Of a stretch of DNA of 16,286 nt, positions 14,659 to 16,286 are shown in pieces (the first letter of the stretch is position 1; each line of letters begins with the position of its first letter). The position numbers were made by a program, and so were the translations under genes. Under the pieces are notes generated by a model. The model saw only the letters and a program-made list of their open reading frames with translations. It ran no database searches and was not told where the DNA came from. This stretch comes from Chloroflexi bacterium UBA4733 (lineage in GTDB: Bacteria > Chloroflexota > UBA4733). The stretch lies in assembly GCA_002404055.1 (NCBI GenBank), contig DHIZ01000321.1, positions 3,330-19,615 of the forward strand. The letters are read 5' to 3'.

Positions 14659-16119
14659 GTGGCGGACCGACCGAATGTGCTGTTGATTTGCGTCGACCAG
14701 TGGCGCGGCGACTGCCTCAGCGTCGCCGGGCATCCAACAGTGCTGACGCCCTACCTCGACCAATTGGCACTGGCGGGCGCCCGCTTCAGCCGCGCCTATA
14801 CTGCCACGCCCAGTTGCATTCCGGCGCGGGCGGCGCTCTTCACCGGGCTCAGCCAGCGCAGCCACGGCCGCGTCGGCTACGCCGATGGTGTGCCCTGGAA
14901 CTATCCCACCACGCTGGCGGGGGAGTTCACGCGGCATGGTTACCAGACGGAAGCAGTCGGCAAGCTGCACGTCTACCCTGAGCGTTCCCAGATGGGCTTC
15001 CAGCACGTCGTGCTGCACGACGGCTTTGTGCATTATGCTCGTCGCCACACACCCGATCACGACCTGCTGGACGATTACCTTCCCTGGCTGCGCGCCCAGT
15101 TGGGCCGCGACGCAGACTACTTCGACCACGGCGTGAACAGCAACTCGGTGGCAGCGCGTCCCTGGGATAAGCCGGAACACGTCCACCCGACGAACTTTGT
15201 GGTGACGCAGGCGCTGGACTTCTTCCGGCGGCGGGACCCGCGTAAGCCGTTCTTGCTGTTCCTCTCCTTCCACCGCCCGCATCCGCCCTACGACCCGCCA
15301 GTCTGGGCCTTCGAGCAGTATCTGGGCCAAGCGATGCCGCCGCCACCAATGGGCGATTGGATCGACATATTTGCAACACACGCCAACCCGCACCGCCACG
15401 ACACGCAAGTAGGGCCGGTCGATCCGCGCTTGCTCCAACGGGCACGCGCCGGCTACTACGGCCACATGACGCACATCGACCAGCAGGTGAACCGGCTGCT
15501 GGAGATCATGCATGAGCGCGGGCTGCGCGACAACACGTATGTCTGCTTCGTGTCCGACCACGGCGAGTTGCTGGGCGATCACCAACTCTTCCGGAAGAGC
15601 CTCCCCTATGAAGGCTCAGCGCGGGTGCCGCTGCTGCTCAGTGGGCCGGCCGGCAGCGGCATTAGCCCTGGTCGTGTCTGTTCGGAGGTGGTGGAGTTGC
15701 GCGATGTATTGCCGACGCTGCTGGAATGCGCGGGGTTGCCGCCAGCCGAAGGAGTGGAGGGCCGCAGTGTGCTGGCCCTGGCACGCGGGGCACCCGCACC
15801 GTGGCGGCCGTACCTGCATGGGGAGCACACGACGTTCGGCCAGTCGCTGCACTGGCTTACCGATGGGCACGACAAGTACGTCTGGTTCAGCGGCGGCGGT
15901 CACGAGCAACTTTTCTGCTTGGACGACGATCCGCAGGAGGAGCGCGACCTGGCCCGGTGGCCGTCCCACGCCGATCGTGTCGCGCGCTGGCGGCAGACGC
16001 TCATTACCGAGCTCACCGGCCGTGAGGAAGGCTTCACGGATGGCCAGCGCCTGATTCCTGGGCGGCCGGTCTATGCCTGCCTGGCGCATGTGCGGGCAGC
16101 GGACGCCGCTGTCGGATAG
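14659..16119 (+). CDS. Sulfatase, type I formylglycine (Cys) family
   Basis: This 486-residue enzyme is predicted to hydrolyse sulfate esters, or possibly phosphonate or choline-type esters. It begins ADRPNVLLICVDQWRGDCLS (Asp13, Asp18), a start seen in choline-sulfatase and phosphonate-monoester-hydrolase-like members. The active-site block is PSCIPARAALFTG: Cys53-x-Pro-x-Arg57, the canonical site for oxidation to formylglycine. Other landmarks are FLSFHRPHPPYDPP (about 211-224), VSDHGELLGDHQLFRKSLPYEG (Asp300, His301, then Lys) and a C-terminal WLTDGHDKYVWF segment with FCLDDDPQEERDL typical of sulfatase tails. The GTG start at 14659 has AGGAGA at 14647-14652, which overlaps the stop of the binding-protein gene, so translation is probably coupled. 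No signal peptide is visible, so it likely acts in the cytoplasm on imported substrate. The required formylglycine-generating or anaerobic maturase is not in the window. Confidence 0.93.
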   Translation: MADRPNVLLICVDQWRGDCLSVAGHPTVLTPYLDQLALAGARFSRAYTATPSCIPARAALFTGLSQRSHGRVGYADGVPWNYPTTLAGEFTRHGYQTEAVGKLHVYPERSQMGFQHVVLHDGFVHYARRHTPDHDLLDDYLPWLRAQLGRDADYFDHGVNSNSVAARPWDKPEHVHPTNFVVTQALDFFRRRDPRKPFLLFLSFHRPHPPYDPPVWAFEQYLGQAMPPPPMGDWIDIFATHANPHRHDTQVGPVDPRLLQRARAGYYGHMTHIDQQVNRLLEIMHERGLRDNTYVCFVSDHGELLGDHQLFRKSLPYEGSARVPLLLSGPAGSGISPGRVCSEVVELRDVLPTLLECAGLPPAEGVEGRSVLALARGAPAPWRPYLHGEHTTFGQSLHWLTDGHDKYVWFSGGGHEQLFCLDDDPQEERDLARWPSHADRVARWRQTLITELTGREEGFTDGQRLIPGRPVYACLAHVRAADAAVG

Positions 16120-16198
16120 GGTACCCGGGCGGTGACCGGCAGCACCCCCACGGAGTGGAGCAGCGACGCCGGGTCGCAGTCCCACGGGAGCCAACCGG

Positions 16199-16218
16199 CG
16201 CCGCCAGGCGTGGCGGCG
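16199..16218 (+). terminator. Possible terminator hairpin after the sulfatase gene
   Basis: CGCCGCCA (16199-16206) and TGGCGGCG (16211-16218) form a perfect 8-bp GC-rich stem around the loop GGCG, about 80 bases after the sulfatase stop. It is followed by GTTCTAGT, with few T residues, so it is a weak intrinsic terminator candidate at best. From 16120 to the end of the window I see no gene. Confidence 0.35.
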
Positions 16219-16286
16219 GTTCTAGTGGGTCACGCCGCATTTGATTGAATATCCGCTTCGACAGCGCCGGAGCCGCCGAGGCGCCG

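Noticed and set aside
1..16286. CRISPR array, tRNA, rRNA, defence system or phage genes
   Set aside because: I saw no regularly spaced repeats, no cloverleaf or rRNA-like sequence, and no nuclease, helicase or phage structural motifs anywhere in the window.

Overview
The window is GC-rich bacterial DNA. It looks like a free-living, sugar-scavenging bacterium, most plausibly a member of the Chloroflexota (Thermomicrobia or Ktedonobacteria type). That guess rests on Tat-type lipoprotein solute-binding proteins with long Ala/Ser/Thr linkers, on the pairing of sulfatase-like enzymes with DUF3604 proteins, and on remembered resemblance of the transposase remnants to that phylum. It is inference, because there is no rRNA or other marker here.

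Layout, left to right. (1) Positions 1-3265 are the right-hand part of a Tn3-family transposon: an apparently intact tnpA (163-3180, GTG start) and a candidate right terminal inverted repeat (about 3221-3265). The left end lies outside the window. (2) Positions 3110-7194 form a leftward block: a sulfatase-like enzyme with Thr at the formylglycine position, then a 5'-truncated and probably frameshifted DUF3604/PHP remnant, then a fusion of an AAC(3)-like acetyltransferase domain with an alpha/beta hydrolase. The transposon has cut off the end of the hydrolase domain. (3) A divergent intergenic region (7195-7386) carries a strong sigma70-type promoter facing right. (4) Positions 7387-11226 hold a rightward pair: a lipoprotein solute-binding protein and, 9 bp later, a large protein that joins a beta-propeller-like region to a DUF3604/PHP hydrolase. 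(5) Positions 11227-13147 are decayed DNA: a badly broken transposase remnant on the minus strand, a C-terminal scrap of what looks like an alpha/alpha-barrel sugar enzyme, and an N-terminal scrap of a second transposase. (6) Positions 13148-16119 hold a second rightward pair under a similar promoter: a Tat lipoprotein solute-binding protein and, 10 bp later, a canonical Cys-type sulfatase.

How the genes may work together. Each solute-binding protein is followed by a hydrolase, not by ABC permeases or an ATPase. Sulfatase-like and DUF3604 genes each occur twice. This suggests a locus that captures a decorated carbohydrate or related sulfate/phosphate ester outside the cell and processes it inside, with membrane transport components encoded elsewhere. 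The substrate cannot be read from sequence. The left copy of the system is decaying (truncated DUF3604 gene, Tn3-interrupted fusion), while the two right-hand pairs look intact. The most distinctive points are the Thr-type sulfatase homologue, the propeller-DUF3604 fusion, the acetyltransferase-hydrolase fusion cut by Tn3, and the permease-less binding-protein/hydrolase pairs with matching promoters.
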